Program-made: the position numbers and the translations under genes | Notes under the pieces: model-generated | The model's input: only the letters and a program-made list of their open reading frames with translations | Told to the model about the DNA's origin: nothing | The model's database searches: none | DNA from: Bacteroidota bacterium | Lineage (GTDB): Bacteria; Bacteroidota; Bacteroidia; AKYH767-A; 2013-40CM-41-45 | Assembly: GCA_016711505.1 (NCBI GenBank) | Contig: JADJSV010000003.1 | Location: 248,001 to 312,000 of the forward strand | Reading direction: 5' to 3' | DNA: 64,000 nucleotides | In this document: piece after piece, positions 19,567-28,496 of the stretch | Position numbering within the stretch: position 1 is the stretch's first letter | How the letters are laid out: every line of letters starts with the position of its first letter

Positions 19567-19679
19567 AAATCGTAATCCGAAACCTGTAATTTGTAAAATA
19601 TCGGCTTCCCAATATCCCTCAAATTACGAATTTCAAATTACGATTCTTGAATTACCAATTACGAATTTTGAATTACGAA
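19567..19679. repeat. AATTACGA-word repeat cluster between glnN and the PorE-like gene
   Basis: The words AATTACGAATTT, AATTACGATT, AATTACCAATTACGAATTTTG and AATTACG occur within 60 bases (19622-19679), and the left side carries inverted words (AATCGTAATCCG, TGTAATTTG). The tract starts directly beyond the glnN stop codon and may form hairpins. No U-run typical of a terminator follows. Confidence 0.6.
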
Positions 19680-19683
19680 AAGC

Positions 19684-21873
19684 TTATCTGATCGTAACCA
19701 ACTCCCTATACTTCGCCATCGGCCATATCTCATCATCAACCAGCATTTCAAGGGCATCGACATGGTCGCGGATCGGTTCAAAAAATGCTTTGACTTCATC
19801 GCAATAAGTGATAGCTCTTGTGCGGATATTCTCCTGCTTGTTCGCCTTCTTTCTGGCTTCGATCATTTCATCGACCAGTTTGTTGATCCCATTCAAGTGA
19901 CCGCTGATCTCAGTGATCATCTGCATCTGAGTTTTAGTAGTATCAGCACCGGCTTTGATGTTGTTTAATTTCTCAACGTTACTTGCCAGTTCTGTCTGAT
20001 ATCTCACTGCTGCCGGAATAATATGGTTGATGGCAAGATCACCCATGATCCTTGATTCGATCTGAATCTTTTTGATGTAAGTCTCAAGTAAGATCTCATG
20101 ACGGGCTTCTACCTCACGATGTGAGAAGATGTTCAGGTCATCGAATAATTGAAGTGTTGACTTGCTTACATATGCATCCAAAGCCAATGGTGTTGTCTGA
20201 ATATTTGACAGTCCACGTTTCTCTGCTTCTTTCACCCACTCATCTCCGTATCCATTTCCTTCGAAACGGATGTTCTTTGATTCTACGATATACTGACGAA
20301 GAACTTTCAATATTGCTTCATCCTTCTTAGTGCCTTTGTCGATCAACTGATCAACTTCTTTTTTGAAAGAGATCAATTGGTTTGTTACAATTGTATTTAA
20401 TACCATCATTGCATTCGAACAATTTGCCGATGAACCAACAGCACGGAATTCAAATTTATTTCCTGTGAATGCGAATGGCGACGTACGGTTACGATCGGTA
20501 TTATCTAAAAGGATCTCCGGGATTTTACCAATGTTCAGTTTCAATGCTGTCTTTTCATCAGCCGACATTTTTTTGTCGTTTACCATCTGAACGATCTCGT
20601 CAAGTACTGACGATAATTGTCCACCTAAGAAGATTGACATGATCGCAGGTGGTGCTTCATTTGCTCCAAGACGGTGATCGTTACTCGCTGATGCAATACT
20701 TGCACGAAGCAGATCTGCATGCTTGAAAACAGCCATGATCGTATTCACGAAGAATGTCAGGAACATTAAATTACTCTTCGGTGTACTTCCCGGTGACAAT
20801 AAATTCTTTCCTGTGTTTGTACTTAAGCTCCAGTTGTTGTGCTTTCCGCTACCATTAATTCCTTCATATGGTTTTTCATGTAACAATACTTTGAAGTAAT
20901 GACGACGGGCAACTTTGTCCATCAGATCCATCAACAATGCATTATGATCGACTGCCAGATTTATCTCTTCAAATACCGGTGCACATTCAAACTGACTTGG
21001 TGCAACTTCATTGTGACGGGTTTTCAGAGGAATACCTAGTTTATATGCTTCTGTTTCGAAATCTACCATGAAGCTATATACTCTTTCAGGGATTGAACCG
21101 AAGTAATGATCTTCCAGCTGTTGTCCTTTCGCAGGCGAATGGCCAAACAATGTTCTTCCTGTTGTTAAAAGATCAGGACGAGAATTCAACAGACTTGTAT
21201 CGACAAGAAAATATTCCTGTTCGATACCAAGTGTTGCAAAAACCTTCGTTACGTCTTTATCGAAATACTGACAAACTTCTACTGCAGCTTTATCTAAACC
21301 ATGTAATGCTTTTAACAAAGGTGCTTTATAATCGAGTGTTTCTCCTGTATATGAAACGAAGATCGTCGGAATACAAAGAGTTTTACCGGCAGCATTTTCC
21401 ATGATGAATGCAGGAGAACTTGGATCCCATGCAGTATATCCGCGGGCTTCAAATGTATTTCTGATTCCACCATTCGGGAAACTTGACGCATCCGGCTCTT
21501 GTTGAGCCAATGCATTTCCTGAAAAATGTTCTATAGCTTTACCATCACTTAATTCAAAGAATGAATCATGCTTCTCTGCCGTTAAGCCTGTCAATGGTTG
21601 GAACCAATGAGTATAAGAAGTAGCTCCTTTAGTATTAGCCCATTCTTTCATTCCTAATGCAACCTGATCGGCCATCTTTCTGTCGATCTGAGCTCCATGT
21701 TCAATGGCTGCAATGACTGCTTTATAAGCATCACGCTGTAAAAATTTCTGCATGGCTTCACGGTTAAATACGTTCACTCCGTAATAATCGGATACCTTAC
21801 TTGAAGGGGGAGTAACCTTGACCGGCTGGCGGTTCAATGAGGTTTCAAGGGCACGAAATCGAATACTTGACAT
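19684..21873 (-). CDS. glnN: Type III glutamine synthetase
   Basis: The 729-residue protein has the length of GSIII and its N-terminal domain (EWANTKGATSYTHWFQPLTG) missing from GSI/GSII. Catalytic-barrel segments include GIEQEYFLVD, RHNEVAPSQFECAPVFEE, NGSGKHNNWSLST and RTSPFAFTGNKFEFRAVGSS. It makes glutamine from glutamate, ammonia and ATP. It stands alone, with a promoter carrying a candidate operator (21922-21983). No PII gene is adjacent. Confidence 0.96.
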   Translation of the reverse strand: MSSIRFRALETSLNRQPVKVTPPSSKVSDYYGVNVFNREAMQKFLQRDAYKAVIAAIEHGAQIDRKMADQVALGMKEWANTKGATSYTHWFQPLTGLTAEKHDSFFELSDGKAIEHFSGNALAQQEPDASSFPNGGIRNTFEARGYTAWDPSSPAFIMENAAGKTLCIPTIFVSYTGETLDYKAPLLKALHGLDKAAVEVCQYFDKDVTKVFATLGIEQEYFLVDTSLLNSRPDLLTTGRTLFGHSPAKGQQLEDHYFGSIPERVYSFMVDFETEAYKLGIPLKTRHNEVAPSQFECAPVFEEINLAVDHNALLMDLMDKVARRHYFKVLLHEKPYEGINGSGKHNNWSLSTNTGKNLLSPGSTPKSNLMFLTFFVNTIMAVFKHADLLRASIASASNDHRLGANEAPPAIMSIFLGGQLSSVLDEIVQMVNDKKMSADEKTALKLNIGKIPEILLDNTDRNRTSPFAFTGNKFEFRAVGSSANCSNAMMVLNTIVTNQLISFKKEVDQLIDKGTKKDEAILKVLRQYIVESKNIRFEGNGYGDEWVKEAEKRGLSNIQTTPLALDAYVSKSTLQLFDDLNIFSHREVEARHEILLETYIKKIQIESRIMGDLAINHIIPAAVRYQTELASNVEKLNNIKAGADTTKTQMQMITEISGHLNGINKLVDEMIEARKKANKQENIRTRAITYCDEVKAFFEPIRDHVDALEMLVDDEIWPMAKYRELVTIR

Positions 21874-21921
21874 GTTAGATGTGTGAATTGAGGGTTTATA
21901 CTATATTTATTAATTATTTGC

Positions 21922-21983
21922 CAAATGTATCATAAAAATAGGGGGTATGTCAAGAAAAAGTATTTTTTTACCAACACCCCCTA
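21922..21983 (-). promoter_or_regulatory. glnN promoter with inverted-repeat candidate operator
   Basis: On the minus strand a -7 box TACATTTG (21929-21922) and a -33 TTG (21953-21951) are 21 bases apart, fitting the Bacteroidota promoter. A perfect 8-bp inverted repeat TAGGGGGT (21939-21946) / ACCCCCTA (21976-21983) places one half between -33 and -7 and the other just upstream of -33. This suggests a regulator site, possibly for nitrogen control; the regulator is unknown. Beyond this, 21984-22367 shows nothing recognisable. Confidence 0.55.
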
Positions 21984-22367
21984 AAATTCAGTGTGAGTTT
22001 GAGAAAATAGTGTGGGATTTCTTACAAATGCACTTTTTGGGGTATTTTTTGGAACGGATAAACAGAAGTTATGAACATGTTGAAATTTCATCGAAAAAAG
22101 AAGGTCATTTATGCAGAAAGGATAATTAAATCGAAGAATTTTGAATTTTGACGACAATTCTTGATTATTCTTACATAAAATCGCGTTAAGACCTTGTATA
22201 TCATTAAATAATATGATGAAGAATTTTTCTGAAATATCACTCTTCAAAATAGATGTAATTCGTTCCGGTGAAGTTTAATTTTATTATTCGTAGTGAAAAA
22301 TTTGAATCAAGGCTCTATATGGGTAAGAGTTCAGGAACAATTCGAACGTTATAAAAACTAATAAACT

Positions 22368-22798
22368 ATGAATAAGATAATATGTATAGTATTAGTATTA
22401 CTCATAGTTTCCGTAACGGCATGTAATGAGACGAATAAATTGAATAGAATTCCTTGTATTAAAGTCTTCAGTCTGAAATATCCAAGAGCTGGATTCTATC
22501 AAATGACAATCTATATTATTTGGTAAATCAAGAATTCCTTAACAAACTTGGAATTAATTACAAAAACTGTTTAGTAGGTTTAAGTAGTGATCAAATTATT
22601 TCACTCTTTGGAATACCAAGTGACACGAAGGGCAGTAAAAATTCAAATCTTATTTCTGCATTAGTATATCGTGTTTCTCCTCCATGTGATAACAAAGATC
22701 GAGATACGCAATGCACAGAATACTTATTTTACTTAGACTCGCATGGTAAGGTTAGAGACTTAAATTATATTACAATGTTGGGTATTTCGTCCCACTAG
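22368..22798 (+). pseudogene. Small lipoprotein gene, apparently frameshifted
   Basis: The ATG at 22368 opens a lipoprotein signal (MNKIICIVLVLLIVSVTACN, lipobox VTAC), but that frame stops at 22526. A second frame, open from 22463 to 22798, carries the likely mature part (DNLYYLVNQEFLNKLGINYK ... LSSDQIISLFGIPSD). It has no signal or good start of its own (TTG at 22520). The two look like one gene of about 140 residues broken by an indel near 22463-22500. The LSxDQIxxLFGxP pattern resembles small secreted or lipoprotein families of unknown function. It may instead be two unrelated short frames. Confidence 0.5.
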
Positions 22799-22892
22799 TA
22801 CTATTTTTATTTGCTCAACATTTATTTATTCTAGGTTTCGTTCTTACAAAAAAGCAAGTTTATTACTAGATCAAACATGATAATATAAAATG

Positions 22893-22945
22893 AAAGATCT
22901 GCGATTTCATCTGCGCCTTTTCTGCGTTGATCTGCGGGAAATAAT
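22893..22945. repeat. Dispersed CTGCG/CGCAG repeat element, copy 1
   Basis: Four CTGCG words in 53 bases end in CTGCGGGAAATAAT. The reverse complement begins ATTATTTCCCGCAGAT, the same opening as elements at 50563 and 56418. It lies between convergent genes. Confidence 0.7.
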
Positions 22946-22952
22946 CCCTCAC

Positions 22953-22993
22953 CTATAAAAAAAATCTCCAACAACATTTCTGTTATTGGAGAT
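22953..22993 (-). terminator. Terminator of the acyl desaturase gene
   Basis: An imperfect stem ATCTCCAA...TTGGAGAT (22964-22993) is followed on the minus strand by about eight T. It lies 25 bases after the stop at 23018. Confidence 0.75.
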
Positions 22994-23017
22994 CTCCTAT
23001 TGGTATTAAAACCAAAA

Positions 23018-24085
23018 TTATTTATTCCGTCCCAGATTATACAACAACCGCACATGCGATGCTACTGCATGAAAGAATGTCGGATGCTCCAGATAAACTA
23101 AGCCGTGACGAGTACATGTATCTTTTACGATCAAACTCAGATTCGGATAATGAATATGAGAGATCTTCGGGAACAAGTGATGTTCTACCTGCTGATTCAA
23201 TCCGCCGGTCAAGAATGAAAGTAATTTACTGCGTGATCCAAAGTTGGAAGTAGTTCTTACCTGATGTACTGCCCAGTCATTTTCTAAAACCGGCATGTTT
23301 GTCGGATCTACAAAATGTGTGTCTTCCACAGCGTGAGCTAACTGGAATACTGTACTGATGTATAATCCTGTTGTAAATAAGAATACACTATAACCAATAA
23401 TGAAATGAGTAAAGCCTACCATTTCAATAGGAAGTACAACAAAAAATCCTGCGTAAATTATTTTCGTCAACCAGAAACCAAGATGCGTTTTGAAGTCAAA
23501 CTTAATTCCTGTTTTTGATGAAACCGTCTTTCTGAAATATTTTACCAGATCAAGAATGAAGATCCATAGGAAGTAAGTCAAACCGTAAACTATGAACCAA
23601 TACAAGAATTGAAATCTGTGAAAGAAATATTTCTTGTGTGATTCACATAAACGCAACAAAGGTTCAGTAGCAATATCATCATCATGTCCGTCGATGTTCG
23701 TGAAGGTATGATGGATCATATTGTGTTTAATGTTCCACAGATATGATGAACCACCAAGCATATTCAAAGTTAAAGCAGCAAGTTTATTTACTGTCTTATT
23801 CGGAGAATAACTTCCATGACCACCATCATGCATTACATTGAAACCAATTCCTGCTGTCAGCAATCCAAACAATACACACAATAAAATTGCAACCCAGTTT
23901 GAAGGAGTGAGGAATACTAAAGTGATATATACTGCCAGGAATGACAACATGTAGAAAGCTGTCTTGAAGTAAAGTTTACCGTTTCCTGTCGGATCAATTT
24001 TCTTTTCTGCAAAATATGCATCTACTCTGCTCCGAAGATCGGTGTAGAATTCTGATGCATTTCCGTTGAATTTTATACTTGCCAT
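23018..24085 (-). CDS. Membrane fatty acid (acyl-CoA/acyl-lipid) desaturase
   Basis: The 355-residue protein has paired membrane helices and the three histidine boxes of membrane desaturases that bind the di-iron centre: HDGGH, HNMIHH and QQVEHH. The QxxHH form of the third box is typical of front-end and linoleoyl-type desaturases, but no cytochrome b5 domain is fused. It should introduce a double bond into acyl chains of membrane lipids using O2. The regiospecificity cannot be read from the sequence. It lies alone, with its own terminator, downstream of the DEAD-box helicase on the same strand. Confidence 0.88.
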   Translation of the reverse strand: MASIKFNGNASEFYTDLRSRVDAYFAEKKIDPTGNGKLYFKTAFYMLSFLAVYITLVFLTPSNWVAILLCVLFGLLTAGIGFNVMHDGGHGSYSPNKTVNKLAALTLNMLGGSSYLWNIKHNMIHHTFTNIDGHDDDIATEPLLRLCESHKKYFFHRFQFLYWFIVYGLTYFLWIFILDLVKYFRKTVSSKTGIKFDFKTHLGFWLTKIIYAGFFVVLPIEMVGFTHFIIGYSVFLFTTGLYISTVFQLAHAVEDTHFVDPTNMPVLENDWAVHQVRTTSNFGSRSKLLSFLTGGLNQQVEHHLFPKISHIHYPNLSLIVKDTCTRHGLVYLEHPTFFHAVASHVRLLYNLGRNK

Positions 24086-24185
24086 TGATTAGAGGGATTT
24101 TTTCGTTTGGTAAAGGTCACCATTATATCTTAATTTAACGAGTCAATCTGGATATAATTTGAACACCGTTAAGTTAAAACTTTGA

Positions 24186-26114
24186 TTACCACTTCTTCTT
24201 TTTTCCGGTGTCAGGACGTTTTTCTCTGTCAGAACCGCCTGATGAACGTCCACCCGAAGCCGGACGGCCTTCACCCCAGCCACGCGATGATTTCTCACCT
24301 GCTGTACCTGTGCTGCTGCTTCTGCCTTTGTATCCGCCACCTGAAGATGAATCACGATTGCCTTTGTAACCGCCGCCTTCGCTGCTGCCACCGCGATCTC
24401 CGCCGTAACCACCACCTGAAGGTTTTCTGTCTTTGTAACTTGGACGACCACTACCACCGCTGCTTCTACCACCGCCGCCATAGCTTCTTCCGCCACTGCT
24501 CGGTTTACGCGTTTCGTTTGAAGAAACTTCTATTCTTACTTTTCTTCCCTGATAGATCTCGCCCGGGAATGTTTCCATTGCATGGCTCAATTCTTTTTCA
24601 GGAAGATCGATAAATGAGTAAACACCTTTTACGTCAATTCTACCGATTAAAGTATCGCTGATTTTAAGGATCTCACTTACATATTTCTTCATTGAATTTT
24701 CGCTCAATCCATCCATTGAACCCAGGTTGATAAATAACCTTGGACCAGCTGAACGATATCCGCCTGAACTTTTTCCCTGATGCGCAAGATCTACATTCAG
24801 ATCCGGTGCATTACGGTAAGAATCCAGGAAGCGATTGAATTCAATACTTACAATTCTTTTTAGTAATTCATCTTTTGAAAGCTCTTTCAATTCTTCGAAA
24901 GCCGGAGCCAGGAATTTTGCAATCCCCGCTTCATTCACTTTTACTGTATGAATTTTCTTTATCAGGTTCATCAACTGTTGCTCGCAGATTTCTACGGCAT
25001 CAGGAATTTTACCTAAATGGAATTTCGTTCCGATCTTCTTTTCAATCGTACGGATCTTGTCCATTTCACGGACATTCACCAATGCAATTGAAATACCTGA
25101 TTTACCTGCACGTGCTGTACGACCACTTCTATGAGTGTAGCTTTCAACTTCGTCAGGTAAATTATAATGAATTACGTGAGTAATATCATTAACATCAATT
25201 CCACGTGCTGCAACATCAGTTGCAACTAACACATCCAGATTTTTAGTTCTGTAACGCGCCATTACTTTATCACGTTGCGCTTGTGTTAAGTCGCCGTGTA
25301 GTGCATCTGAATTGTATCCGTCTTTTGCAAGAGATTCAGCAATTCTTTGTGTATCAATTTTTGTTCTGCAGAAAATAATTCCGAAGATCTCCGGAACAGA
25401 ATCTAAAATTCTTTTTAATGCATTGTAACGATCACGTTCGTGAACAGCATAGTAATGATGTTCAATGTTTGAAGCACCATCGTTTTTGCGACCGATAGTA
25501 AGTTCAAACGGATTTTTCATGTAACGGCTTGCAATCGTGCGGACTTCCTGCGGCATTGTTGCAGAGAATAACCATACACGACGTTGTTCAGGAAGATGAG
25601 AAAGAATCTCGTCGATATCTTCCTTGAAACCCATGTTCAGCATTTCATCTGCTTCATCAAGGATCACATAGCGGATCTCGCCCATGTCTATTGCACCACG
25701 GTTGATCAAGTCGAGTAAACGACCAGGTGTGGCAACAACGATCTGTGAGCCTTTTTTGATCTGGCGGATCTGTTGAACAATGTTTGCACCACCATAAACT
25801 GCGGTGATGTTGGCTGCACGGTGAAACTTACCGTATTTAGCTAAATCGTTTGCTATCTGCACACACAGTTCCCGTGTCGGTGCTAAGATAAGAGCCTGCG
25901 TGGTTGGAATACGCAGGTCGGTGAGTTCAAGAATGGGAAGGCCAAACGCAGCTGTTTTTCCGGTACCTGTCTGTGCAAGTCCGATAAAATCTGTCTCATC
26001 GGCCAATAATACTGGTATGGCCTGTTGCTGAATTGGAGTAGGTTCAATGAATCCTAACTCTTGGATGGCTTTCAAAACATTCTCGCCAACTCCTAATTCT
26101 GAGAAAGAAAGCAT
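24186..26114 (-). CDS. DEAD-box RNA helicase with RNA-binding domain and glycine/arginine-rich tail
   Basis: The ATP-dependent RNA helicase core covers residues about 1-370: Q-motif PTPIQQQAIP, Walker A AQTGTGKTAAF, DEAD box LDEADEMLNMGF, SAT, and HRSGRTARAG. A DbpA-type RNA-binding domain (FINLGSMDGLSENSMKKYVS) and a tail of GGYGG/RSSGG repeats (last about 100 residues) follow, as in DeaD/CsdA-like helicases of ribosome assembly and cold adaptation. The ATG at 26114 (642 residues) is preferred: the upstream TTG frame begins inside the -7 promoter box (26133-26140). Confidence 0.93.
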   Translation of the reverse strand: MLSFSELGVGENVLKAIQELGFIEPTPIQQQAIPVLLADETDFIGLAQTGTGKTAAFGLPILELTDLRIPTTQALILAPTRELCVQIANDLAKYGKFHRAANITAVYGGANIVQQIRQIKKGSQIVVATPGRLLDLINRGAIDMGEIRYVILDEADEMLNMGFKEDIDEILSHLPEQRRVWLFSATMPQEVRTIASRYMKNPFELTIGRKNDGASNIEHHYYAVHERDRYNALKRILDSVPEIFGIIFCRTKIDTQRIAESLAKDGYNSDALHGDLTQAQRDKVMARYRTKNLDVLVATDVAARGIDVNDITHVIHYNLPDEVESYTHRSGRTARAGKSGISIALVNVREMDKIRTIEKKIGTKFHLGKIPDAVEICEQQLMNLIKKIHTVKVNEAGIAKFLAPAFEELKELSKDELLKRIVSIEFNRFLDSYRNAPDLNVDLAHQGKSSGGYRSAGPRLFINLGSMDGLSENSMKKYVSEILKISDTLIGRIDVKGVYSFIDLPEKELSHAMETFPGEIYQGRKVRIEVSSNETRKPSSGGRSYGGGGRSSGGSGRPSYKDRKPSGGGYGGDRGGSSEGGGYKGNRDSSSGGGYKGRSSSTGTAGEKSSRGWGEGRPASGGRSSGGSDREKRPDTGKKKKW

Positions 26115-26132
26115 TTTTTGAATATTAAGCCG

Positions 26133-26140
26133 CAAAGGTA
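26133..26140 (-). promoter_or_regulatory. -7 box (TACCTTTG) of the DEAD-box helicase promoter
   Basis: The TAnnTTTG match on the minus strand lies 18 bases before the ATG at 26114. Its last bases form a false in-frame TTG start. Confidence 0.6.
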
Positions 26141-26227
26141 CTCTTTTTGTTGTAAATTTTTATGTTGTGTATCCTTCTTGTGTGTTCTGGGAGCCTTTTA
26201 TCTGTTAAAACTTAAAAATATTATTGC

Positions 26228-27211
26228 CTATTTAACCAAATACATTACCTCTTTAACTGCCTTCACAACTCGAGCCGGATTCGGCAAATAAGCTTCAATA
26301 AATGTCGGTGCATAAGGGAGCGGAACATCCATCCCCATCACCCTCAAAATAGGCGCATCTAAATAATCAAAAGCATCTTTCTGAACTTTGAAAGCTACCT
26401 CTGTTGCAATAGCAGCAAGTGGCCATGATTCTTCAACGATAACTAAACGATTCGTTTTCTTTACGGAGTTGATCACCGTTGCATAATCGATCGGACGAAC
26501 GGAACGTAAGTCGATCACTTCGGCATTGATGTTTTCTGCTGCAAGATCTTCTGCAGCTTTCAATGCGATCTTCATCATCTTGCCGAATGAAACAATAGTT
26601 ACATCTGTTCCGGCTTTCACAACTTTAGCTACTCCGATCGGAATCAGATATTCTCCATCAGGCACTTCTCCTTTGTCACCATACATCTGTTCGCTTTCCA
26701 TGAAAATCACAGGATCGTTATCACGGATAGCAGACTTCAATAATCCTTTTGCATCAGCAGGATTGCTTGGAACAACAACCTTTAGTCCCGGACAGTTTGC
26801 ATACCAACTTTCAAAAGCTTGCGAATGCTGTGAACTCAACATACCTGCAGAACCGGTAGGACCACGGAATACAATGGGAACAGTAAACTGTCCGCCGCTC
26901 ATACTCATCATTTTTGCAGCAGAGTTGATCACCTGATCGATTGCAACAAGAGAGAAATTGAATGTCATGAATTCAATGATAGGACGTAAACCATTCATTG
27001 CAGCACCAACACCAATTCCTGCAAAACCAAGTTCGGCAATGGGCGTATCGATGATTCTTTTTTCGCCAAATTCATCAAGCATTCCCTGACTTACTTTGTA
27101 AGCACCATTGTACTGGGCAACTTCTTCACCCATTAAAAAAACACGCGGATCTCTGCGCATCTCTTCATTCATTGCTTCACGTAGTGCTTCGCGGAATTGG
27201 ATTTCTCTCAT
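26228..27211 (-). CDS. pdhB: Pyruvate dehydrogenase E1 component, beta subunit
   Basis: The 327-residue protein has the E1 beta transketolase-like fold: GEEVAQYNGAYKVSQG, DTPIAELGFAGIGVGAAMNG, FRGPTGSAGMLSSQHSQ, and a C-terminal half with EVIDLRSVRPIDY. It pairs with a PdhA alpha subunit in oxidative decarboxylation of pyruvate; no alpha gene is adjacent, so it must be elsewhere. The start is placed at the ATG at 27211. The upstream in-frame TTG is part of the -7 box TACATTTG at 27242-27249. A TPR protein gene lies just upstream on the same strand. Confidence 0.92.
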   Translation of the reverse strand: MREIQFREALREAMNEEMRRDPRVFLMGEEVAQYNGAYKVSQGMLDEFGEKRIIDTPIAELGFAGIGVGAAMNGLRPIIEFMTFNFSLVAIDQVINSAAKMMSMSGGQFTVPIVFRGPTGSAGMLSSQHSQAFESWYANCPGLKVVVPSNPADAKGLLKSAIRDNDPVIFMESEQMYGDKGEVPDGEYLIPIGVAKVVKAGTDVTIVSFGKMMKIALKAAEDLAAENINAEVIDLRSVRPIDYATVINSVKKTNRLVIVEESWPLAAIATEVAFKVQKDAFDYLDAPILRVMGMDVPLPYAPTFIEAYLPNPARVVKAVKEVMYLVK

Positions 27212-27241
27212 AATAAATTTTGTATTCTTTATTTGGGACTG

Positions 27242-27249
27242 CAAATGTA
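27242..27249 (-). promoter_or_regulatory. -7 box (TACATTTG) of the pdhB promoter
   Basis: The TAnnTTTG match on the minus strand lies 30 bases before the pdhB ATG, within the 48-base gap after the TPR gene. Confidence 0.6.
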
Positions 27250-27259
27250 AAAATTCCTG

Positions 27260-27589
27260 TTAATCCTCACTCATTTCATCGTTCAACAGATTCAAGGCTG
27301 TCCGAAGCTCTGTTAACGTGTGATCATTCTTTTGCTCAAGTGCTTTCCGAATGCCTGTTTCGTAAAAATTTAACGCTTCAGCCTGATATTGAAGTTCTTC
27401 CGCAAATTTTCCGGCCATGTAGTAGCTGGCCAGGTATTCCGGACTGACTTCGATCAAGGATTTCAATTGTGAATAAGCTTCATCTGTTCGACCTAAGCTT
27501 TTGTATTCCAACGCTAAAGCATATTTGAGGAACTCATCAAAGTGGTCTTCTTTTAAATAAGCTTCTAATAAATTTAATCTGACAGACAT
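27260..27589 (-). CDS. Small tetratricopeptide-repeat protein
   Basis: The 109-residue soluble protein has two to three TPR helices pairs (FLKYALALEYKSLGRTDEAY, YMAGKFAEELQYQAEALNFY). There is no signal peptide, so it is cytoplasmic. TPRs mediate protein contacts; the partner is unknown. It precedes pdhB on the same strand but pdhB seems to have its own promoter. The divergent neighbour is etfB. Confidence 0.8.
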   Translation of the reverse strand: MSVRLNLLEAYLKEDHFDEFLKYALALEYKSLGRTDEAYSQLKSLIEVSPEYLASYYMAGKFAEELQYQAEALNFYETGIRKALEQKNDHTLTELRTALNLLNDEMSED

Positions 27590-27626
27590 GTATGGTTTTT
27601 AATGAATTTCGGGTAATTTATTTATT

Positions 27627-27634
27627 TATCTTCG
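27627..27634 (+). promoter_or_regulatory. Candidate -7 box (TATCTTCG) upstream of etfB
   Basis: TATCTTCG differs from TAnnTTTG at one base; the same variant occurs at 48250 upstream of the saccharopine dehydrogenase gene. It would give a leader of about 100 bases. Confidence 0.4.
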
Positions 27635-27737
27635 CGCCACTATTCAGGAAAGATAAACAATTTCGGGAAAAAAGACTTGGAAAAGTCCAATCACGGAAGT
27701 TTATCGGTCTTAATCATTTGAAAGTAACAAAACCAAC

Positions 27738-28475
27738 ATGAAAATATTAGTTTGTATTTCCAGTGTGCCGGATACTACGGCAAAAATAAATTTTACTCCC
27801 GACAATAAAGAATTCGTTTCAGCCGGAGTAACATTCATCCTTAATCCTTACGATGAGATCGCACTTTCAAAGGCTGTTGATCTTGCTACAACAAATAATG
27901 GAACAGTAACAGTCATCAATGTTGGTGATCCTTCTACTGATGCTGTCATTCGTAAAGCACTTGCTATTGGAGCAACAGATGCAGTTCGTATAAATGCAAT
28001 TCCAAGAGATTCTTTCTTTGTTGCCAAACAAATTGCAGATTATGCAAAAAAGAATTCTTTCGATATGATCCTTTGTGGTCGTGAAAGCAGTGATCACAAT
28101 GGTTCAAGCGTTCCGGTAATGATCGCTGAACTTTTAGAAATCCCTTGTATCCTTTTTGCAAAAAGTCTGACGATAGATGGTACAACTGCAACTCTTGATT
28201 CAGAGATCGAAGGCGGAAAAGAAGTGATCACTACTTCAATGCCTTTCGTTGCCGGTGCATCTGAAGGAATGGCAGAATGGAAAATTCCAAACATGCGTGG
28301 TATCATGTCGGCACGTACAAAACCACTTACTGTTGTTGAGCCGATTGAAGTTGCACAGAAAGTAAAACTGGTTTCTTATGACAAACCGATTTTAAGAAGT
28401 GCAGTGAAAATGATCGCTGTTGATGATGCATCGAAATTATTTGACATCATCCGCGAAGAGAAAAAAATTATCTGA
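27738..28475 (+). CDS. etfB: Electron transfer flavoprotein beta subunit
   Basis: The 245-residue protein (MKILVCISSVPDTTAKINFT) has the EtfB/FixA fold with CGRESSDHNGSSVPVMIAELL near residue 115. With EtfA it carries electrons from acyl-CoA dehydrogenases to ETF-quinone oxidoreductase. It starts an operon with etfA 21 bases downstream and a bifunctional-nuclease gene after that. Confidence 0.95.
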   Translation: MKILVCISSVPDTTAKINFTPDNKEFVSAGVTFILNPYDEIALSKAVDLATTNNGTVTVINVGDPSTDAVIRKALAIGATDAVRINAIPRDSFFVAKQIADYAKKNSFDMILCGRESSDHNGSSVPVMIAELLEIPCILFAKSLTIDGTTATLDSEIEGGKEVITTSMPFVAGASEGMAEWKIPNMRGIMSARTKPLTVVEPIEVAQKVKLVSYDKPILRSAVKMIAVDDASKLFDIIREEKKII

Positions 28476-28496
28476 TCCATTACAAAAGAAAAAACT

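Noticed and set aside
24182..24613. Cys/His/Arg-rich plus-strand frame of 143 residues
   Set aside because: It is antisense to the Gly/Arg-rich tail of the DEAD-box helicase.
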